From contig NZ_BOOB01000057.1 in assembly GCF_016863015.1 (NCBI RefSeq), forward strand, positions 1-64,000: 64,000 nucleotides of DNA, in the 5' to 3' direction. This stretch comes from Microbispora amethystogenes. GTDB lineage: Bacteria; Actinomycetota; Actinomycetes; Streptosporangiales; Streptosporangiaceae. The notes under the pieces were generated by a model. The model was not told the origin of the DNA. It did no database searches and saw only the letters and a program-made list of their open reading frames with translations. The stretch's first letter is position 1. Every line of letters starts with the position of its first letter. Positions 56,871 through 64,000 of this stretch are shown one piece after another. A program made the translations under genes and the position numbers.

Positions 56871-59584
56871 GGCACCCCGAACTGCTCGGAGAGGAGACTC
56901 GTGTCCAGCATGACGGTGACGCCGTCGGCGTCATAGCCGATCGGGTCGTAGCCGTCGACGCTCAGCACCCGCCTGACTGCGGCCAGCACGCTTCGCAGCC
57001 GGGCAGCGGGCACCTGCGCGACCGCGGAGAGCGTCGTCTCATGCAGCCGCCCACCGCCGGCAAGCAGCGCGGCCAGCACGCTGCGAACCCGCTCATCGTC
57101 GGGGGCCGTCCGCCCGGCTCGCTCCCGCTGCTGGGCATAGAGCGGGGTGGTGAGCAACTCGTCGATGAATCGCTCAGCGGGAGGCCGCGGCGCCGGCACC
57201 GCGAGCGGGGCCAGCTCTTCGAAGGAGAGCAACTCCTCCTGGTTCTCCGGAGACTTCGAGGATCTGGTTCCCTGAGCTTTCCGCGGACTCGCGGGGGCCG
57301 CGGCGAGCGCGACCGTGGTGTGCCACCAGGCGGGTTCCTGCGCTGGCGCGGGCCGCCAGCCTGCGATCTCGTCCACCGGAGCGGCGCTGAACACCGCGAA
57401 CGGCACGGCGACCTCGGCAGCGGAGACGCCGCCGTGGTATCCGGCGCGTTTTCCGGTGTAACGGAGCTCCTCCCGCCAGGGCAGTATGGCCGCGCCGCCT
57501 CCGAGCATCACCCGGCGTCCCTCGATGGCGATCTCCCCTTCGCCGACAGGGCCACCGATCGGTCGCCACCGGGCCGACTCGGCGCCAGTGCCCGTCAGTG
57601 GCGTGCTGTCGCGTTCGATGACATGCCCGTGGTCACTGGTGAGGATCAGGGTGCGGCCGGTGGCTCTGGCAGCTTCGGTCAGTGCTTCCAGATGCTGGAT
57701 CTGGGCGGGTGTCCAGGTCGTCCCTCCCGGGTCCATTTTGTCGAGGGCATCGTCGATCGTGTTCAAAACTACGCCCACCACGCGAGCCTCGCCTTCAACG
57801 GCACTGCGCACCGCCGGATGAAGGGAGTGGCCCCCGGGAGCACGCAGTTCGTCCTTGTGGAACAGTCGGGCCGCCGGGTCGCCTACGGCGGCCGCGAACC
57901 CGGACTTCTCCTCATGCTGGCCGCCGGTCCGAAGCGTCCCGGTCAGCAGGCTGGTCCTGCAGGCCTCGGTGACGGTAGGCAACGGGGGCAGCAGCACCCG
58001 TCGGTGGCCCACCGTGGAGTCGATCAGCTCGATCCACCGGCTGCCCACCAGCTCGGCCGCCAGCTCAGCGAGAACCCCGGCCGACATGCCGTCCAGGACG
58101 ATCAGCAGCGACCGGCCGAGCGGCCGGACCAGAGCCGACAACGCCGACTCGATCGGCACCAAGGTGCCGGGCGGTGAATCGGCGGCGACCACGGTCGCCA
58201 GATGGCGGGCGAGCACTTGATCCCGTGCATCCCGCCGAGCCGCAACCGCCTCCAGCAGCGACCGGTAGGCCTTGCCGACCTGCTCGTCGGGGTCGCCACC
58301 CCAGACATCCGCGAACGCCCATTCGGCGTAGGCGCCGATTTTGATCTGATGGTGCAGGGCGTCGGCGAGCGTGGACGCGGGCTCGTCCGGAACTGCGAGC
58401 GACCGGAGCAGCCGGAGCGCCATCTGGGCCACCACGGCTCGGCGTTCCTGCCCCATCCCGCGCTGGGCCAGCTCATGCGCCGCAAGCTGTGTGTACGCCT
58501 GCTCGGCCCGGTCCAGCTCGGCAGGTCCCGGGACGGGCAGCGCATCCCGTACGGCTTTCGCGAACTCCCGCAGCCGGATGGCGTAGGCGCCGGGCAGCAG
58601 CGTGGAACGGGCGATCAGCGCTCCGGCGTTGAACGCGCGAAGCAGCCCTTCGGCCCGTTCAAGCAGGCCGTCCGGTTGGTTCAGCTGGGCGATGGCCGCT
58701 TCCGCCGCACGAGCCCAGGTCCGTGCCTGGTCGCCGGGCAGATCGGCGCCGCCAAGCCTGGCACGGAGCAGGCCCCGGGCTTCACCGACGGACTGGAGGC
58801 TGGTCTTGCCCTCCGGCCACAACAGCCCGGCGGCGAGCGCGAGCGGTAGCGCGTCACCTCCGTGCCCAGCCGCCGCGGCCCGCAGCGTCCACGCTCCGGC
58901 GGGTCCGGTGACGTCCCCCAGCCAGCCGGCCAGCCCTTCTCGGACGTCGGTGGGAAGCGCGGCAAAGCCGGCCATCGCCGTCGGGTCGAGCGACCACCGA
59001 AGGAGCCCGGTCGCGTCCGGGTGCCCAGGGGTGAGGTACGGCTCACCGTCCGGCCGGGAACCGAAAAGCACCGAGGCGAGGTGCCCGAGCGCGTGCTCAC
59101 GCGTGAGCGCGCCGCCGGGCGCGGGCGGCCAGCCTGAACCAGCAGGCTCCCACCTTGCCAGCGCCGCGGCGGCCCAGTCCTCCGCCAGCAGTAGCGGATC
59201 GATCGTCCGTGCAGCGAATGACTGTTTGAGCAGGTCCCACGGCTTCAGCGGGATCAGCATGCCGCGCGCCAAATGGGTGAGCAGTCCGAGCCCGAGGTCG
59301 GCGGCGTCCATGTCAGTGAGGACCACCAGATATCCAGGCTTTCCCCGATGGGCGATGAGCTCTTCCCGGATGGCCAGCGCGGAGGGACAGGCCCTGACCT
59401 GGACGACGGTCTCGCCGCCAGCCCCCTCCAGGGGAAACGACGGCTCTCCCGTCCACTCGGGGCGTGCATGGATGCCGATCACGCGTTTCGGCTGGCTGGA
59501 CTGTGCAATCCGGCTGACGATGCCGCGTATCGCCGGCAGCGTTGCGGCGGCGAGACGGGTCCCGATCAGGGACGTCTCGGTCAT
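56861..59584 (-). CDS. pglZ: BREX-2 alkaline-phosphatase-like protein PglZ
   Basis: The ATG at 59584 overlaps the pglY stop (ATGA), giving 907 aa; the frame upstream of it is a shadow. The core is a PglZ/alkaline-phosphatase domain with LIVLDGMSAGVLAELA and LTSDHGHVIERDST, holding the metal-binding Asp and His residues, and a Gly-rich GGVSAAEVAVPF end. N- and C-terminal regions are helical and of the length seen in actinobacterial PglZ. PglZ is the signature protein of all BREX systems, thought to act on DNA or on a modified partner; its exact reaction is not settled. Confidence 0.92.
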   Translation of the reverse strand: MTETSLIGTRLAAATLPAIRGIVSRIAQSSQPKRVIGIHARPEWTGEPSFPLEGAGGETVVQVRACPSALAIREELIAHRGKPGYLVVLTDMDAADLGLGLLTHLARGMLIPLKPWDLLKQSFAARTIDPLLLAEDWAAAALARWEPAGSGWPPAPGGALTREHALGHLASVLFGSRPDGEPYLTPGHPDATGLLRWSLDPTAMAGFAALPTDVREGLAGWLGDVTGPAGAWTLRAAAAGHGGDALPLALAAGLLWPEGKTSLQSVGEARGLLRARLGGADLPGDQARTWARAAEAAIAQLNQPDGLLERAEGLLRAFNAGALIARSTLLPGAYAIRLREFAKAVRDALPVPGPAELDRAEQAYTQLAAHELAQRGMGQERRAVVAQMALRLLRSLAVPDEPASTLADALHHQIKIGAYAEWAFADVWGGDPDEQVGKAYRSLLEAVAARRDARDQVLARHLATVVAADSPPGTLVPIESALSALVRPLGRSLLIVLDGMSAGVLAELAAELVGSRWIELIDSTVGHRRVLLPPLPTVTEACRTSLLTGTLRTGGQHEEKSGFAAAVGDPAARLFHKDELRAPGGHSLHPAVRSAVEGEARVVGVVLNTIDDALDKMDPGGTTWTPAQIQHLEALTEAARATGRTLILTSDHGHVIERDSTPLTGTGAESARWRPIGGPVGEGEIAIEGRRVMLGGGAAILPWREELRYTGKRAGYHGGVSAAEVAVPFAVFSAAPVDEIAGWRPAPAQEPAWWHTTVALAAAPASPRKAQGTRSSKSPENQEELLSFEELAPLAVPAPRPPAERFIDELLTTPLYAQQRERAGRTAPDDERVRSVLAALLAGGGRLHETTLSAVAQVPAARLRSVLAAVRRVLSVDGYDPIGYDADGVTVMLDTSLLSEQFGVPWR

Positions 59585-62500
59585 GGCTGCGTTACCTCCG
59601 TCGTGATCTGCCACGTGACGGTGATCTGCTTCCCGGGGTGCGCCTCAGCGAATGCCTTCAGGGCGCTGAGCGCATCGTCGATCGTGTCTGCGAACACCTT
59701 GACCGAACCCGAGGTGGACGAATCCGTACGGCCGGGAGGGATGACGATCGGGGGGTCAATGATCGGCGGGTCGGGGACGAGCCGGGCCAGGAGCTGCTGT
59801 GCCTGCCGTTTGGCGTCGGCGAGTGCCGGGGCGAGGGACGACTGTGTCTCCTGGTATGCGGCAACCACGCGGAGATGCTCCACGATGGTGGCGGCGGCCG
59901 GGTCGTAGGACGACCGGGTGGCGACCGCGCGCAACAGGTCCCAGTCCATCTGTTCCAGAGCGAATGCCGTGGCCCGGGCCGTCTTCAGCGACCGGGCCAG
60001 GGTCTCCGGTGCGGCGTCCAGCGCCGTCGTGGCCAGGCTGGTCACCAGGTCATAGGCCTCGGGCTCTGCGGCCAGGAAGGTGACCAGCGAGGCCGCGCTC
60101 TTTGCCAGGCCCAACCGGTCCACGGTGCCGTCGGTGGCGCGGTTGCCGGTGAGGCCGAGCTGGTCGCGGTGTGCGTCCAGCAGCGTGACCAGCTGCCGGG
60201 CCGGCTCCTGCAACGTCCTGGCCTGCTCGCGTACGGCTGTCGCCAACCTGTTGACCGTGGCGGCCGATCGGCGTTCGCCGGACGCCACCCCGAAGATCCG
60301 GTCGGCACGGTCGGACGCGGCTCTCCAATGAGACTCGTCGGGCAGCCGGGGCAGTCGCAGTTCATAGGCGGCATCGATGCGGTCCACCGGCGGCCGGGGG
60401 ACCGGTCCCTCCTCGCCGCGGAACCACTCACGGTCCTGCGCCAGCGCGAACGCCGCGACGACCAGGCCGCGAACGGCGTGGTCGAGGCCGCGTGCCTGCG
60501 GCTGGTCGAGCCAGGCGATCAGCTTGCCGACCCCGATGGACTGCTCCAGACCGTCCTGGGCAGCCAGCTGGGTGAAGTGCCGGCGCAACGGAAAGGTGTC
60601 CCCCGTCAGCAGGAAGGCGTTTTCTAGGGCCTCCCCGAGCTTCAACGGGTTGGCCACCTTCCTCAGGACTTCTCGATCCTTGGCCGCGACCGGGACCCGG
60701 CCGTGCTCGTCGGCCGCCGCGGCCTCCAGATACTCGAGCACGGTGGCGATGTCGCCGCGCCGCACCTCGGAGGGGAAGTGCGGGTGCGCGGGATACTGCG
60801 CGGACAGCATCTGGTCCAGCAGATGCGCCAGGCAGTCTGCGAGCCTGGCACCGACCGGCGCGCCGAGGTCGAGCTGCGGATCGAGCGACTTGTAGAAGGA
60901 CAGGTGACCACGAGAGGAGTCGATGTCGGCTTCTTCACGCTCTGCCGCGCCGTACGCCTGCTGGATGACCTGGGCGAGCTTCGACTCCAGGGTGGTCTTC
61001 CGATTGTTGAGCAACGCCCGCGCCGCCGACCGGTCCTGCGGGGACAGATGGTTGGCGTTCTGCTCGAAACGGTCGTCGGAGGCGAGCAGGTAGCGCAGGC
61101 AGACCAGCTCGCCGAGGTCGTTCTCACGTTCCTTGGTGAAGAACGCAGGCACCCACACGACGGTACGGCTGCGCACGCCGCGGCTTTCCAGGTTCTCGAT
61201 CCGGGCCAGATCGTCATTGGGGCCGAAGTTCTGCTCATCGAACGGGAAGTCGATGACGAGTTTCCACCGGTCGCCCTCGGCGAGCAGCGCGGAGTCGGGC
61301 AGCTCGTCGGCGTTGCGGACGTTGCCATAGACGAGATCCACGGTGCGGCGGCTGCCGCGCCAGACGAACGAGTGCGTGTATCCGCCACCAAGGGTGTCGG
61401 CGGGGGCCGACGCGCCGAGCGAGGCGAAGACCAGGTGACGCAGGAGCTGCCGGCGCTCGCCGATGGTGTCCTGATTGCGCACCCGATCCAGCACGCTCTC
61501 GTAGTCGACGCCCGCGAGCTGGATCGTGATCAGCGGGTTCTTCGGGTCGTCGGAGAGGTGGATCTCGCTCACGCCCGACTGCGCGAGGTCCTTAAAGAGG
61601 GCGAGGACCTTTCCGGTTTCCTCGCCTGCCAGCCGGGTCCTGATCGTCCCGTGGTTCAGCGCGGCCAGCTTCTGTGCGGTGAGGGTGCGCAGCGCGGGCA
61701 CGTTTGGCGCGATCGCGGCGAGCAGCGCGGTCTTCACCAGCCGGGCGTCGCTGACGAAGGCGTGCGTCCGCGCCAGGCCCTCGGCCTGGTCGGCGGTAAG
61801 CCGATGCCGGTCCAGCAGCCGCGGCAGCAGCTTCTCCTCAAACAGTGTCCGTGCGTTAGTGAAATGCTGCGCGATGTCGTCGGTCAGCGGCACCATTCCC
61901 GCGCTCATCAGCACGTCGTAGACGTCGCCGACCGGGATCAGGTCGTCCACCCGCAGTTCGTCCCGCCCGCGGCGGAGCAGCTCAGCCATGGTCCGCAGAC
62001 CCGTGCGCTCCCGCTGTAGGAGGCTGGAGAGCGCGACCATGGTGGAGACCAGCGCCGGTGAGAACGGGTAGGTCCGGCGGAACGACACCTGGTCGGATGA
62101 ATCGTCCAGTCCTTCCAGCAGCACGTTCCAGACCTTCGGCTCCCGCGTCACGTGCGCGAACGCCGCGTCCAGCGCCTCCCGGCCACCGGGCTTCGGGTCG
62201 AGCAGTCGCCGTTCCACGATCAGCGGAAGGTTCCCGTCGGCAAGAACGATCTTGTTAAAGCGGTCCTCCCACCAGCGGAACGTTTGACTGGTGGCGTATC
62301 TCTCCGCGCCAGTGAAGTTCTCCCCGAGGAAGTCCTTAATGTCACGCTGCCGCGCGACGAACGACATCAGAGGAATCGGGCGCCTGCTGGATGCCGACTC
62401 CACCAGCTTGGAGAGTTTGGGTCCTTCACGGTTCACGAACGTCGTGTCGTTGCTGCGGGAGGCGAGCCAGAGCACCAGCTCGTCGATGAAGAGGACGACG

Positions 62501-63279
62501 CCATGGTAGCCAAGTCGGCGCGCGTGCCCGCTGACGACCTCCAGCCCCTCCTCCAGCGGGATGTAATCGGCTCCCCGGGTGAAGCTGGTGAAGTAGGAGT
62601 CGACCAGGGCCGTCACCAGGGTGCCACGGGCCTCGTCACCGACCGGAGCATGCCTAGCCCGCTCGTAGGATGCGGCGTCCCACGAGGTGCTCAGGGTGCC
62701 CCAGCCGCCGGCAGCCCGGCTGATGAGGGACCGGAAGAAGACCTCGTCACCCTGGCGAGCCCGCATCCGGTCGGCATCCGCGAAGAGCCGGTCGGTGGTG
62801 TGCACCTCGGGCAGCGACGCGTCCGGGTGGAGCTGGGCGATCTGTGAGACGTAGCCGCCGAGTACCGCCTCCTCCACCGTGGACGCGCCCATCAGGTGGT
62901 AGTTGAGGCAGAGCAGCTTTTTGCCGGCCAGCCAGCCGTCGTGCTTGTCGAGCACCGACTCCAGACCACGAAGCCCGCGGGCGTCCGGGTTGTGCTGGAG
63001 AATCGCGTTGAGCACCGCCATGAAGTGGCTCTTGCCGGAGCCGAACGAACCGTGAAGGAAGACGGCGTCGCTGACCCCCTTCTCCTGGGTCCCCCGGATA
63101 TAACCGAGCGCCTGGTCGAAGCTCTGCGCCAGCTGCGGGGTGACCACGTAGCTATCGAGGGTCGCCTTGATGCGCGAGACGCCGTCGCTCAGTTTGAGCA
63201 CGAAGTCGTTCGCGCTCAGCGACTCGGGGATCTCGATGACGTCCCTGAGTAGTGTCGCACCGTCGGGAGAAGCCGCCAT
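59581..63279 (-). CDS. pglY: BREX-2 ATPase PglY (BrxC family)
   Basis: The 1232-residue P-loop protein has Walker A GSFGSGKS (77-84) after IRGTQEKGVSDAVFLH, a VVLFIDELVLWLA Walker B around residue 265, and a DUF6079/BrxC-type body ending in a beta-rich C-terminus. The large ATPase is essential in BREX systems; PglY is the type 2 version. It starts three bases after the pglX stop and overlaps pglZ at its end, so the operon order is pglX-pglY-pglZ-brxD-brxHI. Length agrees with known PglY proteins. Confidence 0.92.
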   Translation of the reverse strand: MAASPDGATLLRDVIEIPESLSANDFVLKLSDGVSRIKATLDSYVVTPQLAQSFDQALGYIRGTQEKGVSDAVFLHGSFGSGKSHFMAVLNAILQHNPDARGLRGLESVLDKHDGWLAGKKLLCLNYHLMGASTVEEAVLGGYVSQIAQLHPDASLPEVHTTDRLFADADRMRARQGDEVFFRSLISRAAGGWGTLSTSWDAASYERARHAPVGDEARGTLVTALVDSYFTSFTRGADYIPLEEGLEVVSGHARRLGYHGVVLFIDELVLWLASRSNDTTFVNREGPKLSKLVESASSRRPIPLMSFVARQRDIKDFLGENFTGAERYATSQTFRWWEDRFNKIVLADGNLPLIVERRLLDPKPGGREALDAAFAHVTREPKVWNVLLEGLDDSSDQVSFRRTYPFSPALVSTMVALSSLLQRERTGLRTMAELLRRGRDELRVDDLIPVGDVYDVLMSAGMVPLTDDIAQHFTNARTLFEEKLLPRLLDRHRLTADQAEGLARTHAFVSDARLVKTALLAAIAPNVPALRTLTAQKLAALNHGTIRTRLAGEETGKVLALFKDLAQSGVSEIHLSDDPKNPLITIQLAGVDYESVLDRVRNQDTIGERRQLLRHLVFASLGASAPADTLGGGYTHSFVWRGSRRTVDLVYGNVRNADELPDSALLAEGDRWKLVIDFPFDEQNFGPNDDLARIENLESRGVRSRTVVWVPAFFTKERENDLGELVCLRYLLASDDRFEQNANHLSPQDRSAARALLNNRKTTLESKLAQVIQQAYGAAEREEADIDSSRGHLSFYKSLDPQLDLGAPVGARLADCLAHLLDQMLSAQYPAHPHFPSEVRRGDIATVLEYLEAAAADEHGRVPVAAKDREVLRKVANPLKLGEALENAFLLTGDTFPLRRHFTQLAAQDGLEQSIGVGKLIAWLDQPQARGLDHAVRGLVVAAFALAQDREWFRGEEGPVPRPPVDRIDAAYELRLPRLPDESHWRAASDRADRIFGVASGERRSAATVNRLATAVREQARTLQEPARQLVTLLDAHRDQLGLTGNRATDGTVDRLGLAKSAASLVTFLAAEPEAYDLVTSLATTALDAAPETLARSLKTARATAFALEQMDWDLLRAVATRSSYDPAAATIVEHLRVVAAYQETQSSLAPALADAKRQAQQLLARLVPDPPIIDPPIVIPPGRTDSSTSGSVKVFADTIDDALSALKAFAEAHPGKQITVTWQITTEVTQP

Positions 63280-63282
63280 GGG

Positions 63283-64000
63283 TCAGTTCCCCTTCTCAGC
63301 TGGCGGTTGGGCGTTCTTGGTGGTCTTTTTGCCTCTGCCGCCGCGAGTGGTCACGGTCGGCCTCCAGTCGGCCAGAGCGGACCGGGTCAGCCCGTGCTCG
63401 GCGAGCCGGTCCCGCAGCCAGGCGGAGAAGTACTCCGCGGGCACGTCACCGTTCTCTGCGTCGTACTCGTTGTGCCACTGGTGCAGCCACGGCTCCAGCT
63501 CAGCGACGCCCGCCAGCAGCGGGATCACCCGCTCGCCGCTGAGGCCGCGATCGGCGACCAGGTTCGCCAGCGCCGTCGCCTGCTGCAGGTGGTCCCAACC
63601 TGCCCAGCCGTAGACCGGGCTGGTGTCGCCGTCCCGCTCCGCGCCGGGGTAGCCGATGAAGCGCTCCTTGGCGACGTCGAGTTTGCCGCGGTGCCGCCAG
63701 AAGCCCGGGAGGAAGTCCGCGGAGCCGTACTTCGGCGGAGCCGGGATAGGCGCCGGCCGCTCCGCGTCGGAACCCGGGCCCGTCTTCGGGACCGGGATCT
63801 CCTCTTTCAACCAGCGCTCCTGGTGTCGCGCACGGGCCGCCTCCCAGGCGTCCTCCTGCCGCTGAAGCTCCCAGACCCGCTCCCACTCGGCCCGCTTGCG
63901 CAGCCCGCTCTCCTTGTAGCGGTACGCGGCGAGGAATGGCACCTGTTCGTCCTTTAGTAGGGCGGCGAGGCTCGCCGTCAGGTCGTAGTCGGGGCTCCCG
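63283..64000 (-). CDS. pglX: BREX-2 adenine methyltransferase PglX, C-terminal part (cut by window edge)
   Basis: The frame is open to the window edge and encodes the last 238 residues of PglX. The segment starting PDYDLTASLAALLKDEQVP, the RYKESGLRKRAEWERVWELQ helix, KERFIGYPGAERDGD and GWAGWDHLQQA are characteristic of the PglX C-terminus in type 2 BREX. The methyltransferase domain itself, which methylates a non-palindromic host motif to mark self DNA, lies beyond the window. The Lys/Gly-rich tail ends two codons before pglY. An internal GTG at 63942 is not the true start. Confidence 0.9.
   Translation of the reverse strand, partial: GSPDYDLTASLAALLKDEQVPFLAAYRYKESGLRKRAEWERVWELQRQEDAWEAARARHQERWLKEEIPVPKTGPGSDAERPAPIPAPPKYGSADFLPGFWRHRGKLDVAKERFIGYPGAERDGDTSPVYGWAGWDHLQQATALANLVADRGLSGERVIPLLAGVAELEPWLHQWHNEYDAENGDVPAEYFSAWLRDRLAEHGLTRSALADWRPTVTTRGGRGKKTTKNAQPPAEKGN

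Overview
This is a high-GC actinobacterial window. The codon use, the Pgl/BREX-2 genes, the actinomycete-type conjugation genes and the IS families point to a filamentous actinomycete of the Streptomycetales/Streptosporangiales type; that assignment is an inference, because no rRNA, tRNA or housekeeping marker is present. Most of the window is accessory DNA: a conjugative element, a secreted nuclease toxin, a transposon graveyard, a dense protein-phosphorylation gene cluster and a phage-defence operon that runs off the right edge.

Layout. 0.3-6.1 kb: an unknown protein, a DUF932-type plasmid/phage-like protein, a large polytopic membrane protein with an N-terminal zinc ribbon, another unknown and an orphan A24 prepilin peptidase. 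6.1-11.8 kb: visibly less GC-rich DNA carrying one 1409-residue secreted protein (DNRLRE - LamG - Ser/Pro linker - DNRLRE - C-terminal NucA/NucB-type nuclease) followed by a small acidic protein that is a good candidate immunity protein, possibly ComJ/Nin-like. 11.9-26.0 kb: the core of an integrative conjugative element, with NlpC/P60 hydrolase, replication-relaxation protein, VirD4-type coupling ATPase, VirB4 ATPase, PrgI-like protein, VirB6/TrbL-like channel and a pilin-like protein in one overlapping leftward chain. A nucleotidyltransferase cargo gene splits that chain. An XF1762-like protein, a DNA methyltransferase, an excisionase and a tyrosine integrase run rightward. The integrase has Cys where the catalytic Tyr belongs, so the element is probably stranded.

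26.3-30.3 kb: nested and broken insertion sequences (IS3 orfB fragment with a frameshift, IS5 5' fragment, an IS701-family element with intact ends, IS256 3' fragment). 30.4-41.6 kb: a tightly overlapping operon of a coiled-coil tail-anchored protein, PP2C phosphatase, VWA protein, NYN/PIN-zinc-FHA protein, Ser/Thr kinase and a giant pseudokinase-like protein, with a second NYN-zinc-FHA protein divergently transcribed. This looks like a phosphorylation-controlled nuclease/conflict system and is the best candidate here for something undescribed. 41.6-45.7 kb: an ISL3 element, dead by several mutations and interrupted by a complete group II intron.

46.0-53.5 kb: an EcsC-family protein, an IS5 remnant, a 960-residue TPR protein, a DndB-like DGQHR protein and a kinase with a helical C-terminal region. 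53.5-64.0 kb: a BREX type 2 (Pgl) operon on the minus strand, pglX (3' part only) - pglY/brxC - pglZ - brxD - brxHI, with almost every junction overlapping. pglW is not in the window. The right half of the window therefore reads as a defence island in which several genes use kinase/phosphatase signalling, adjoining a conjugative element.
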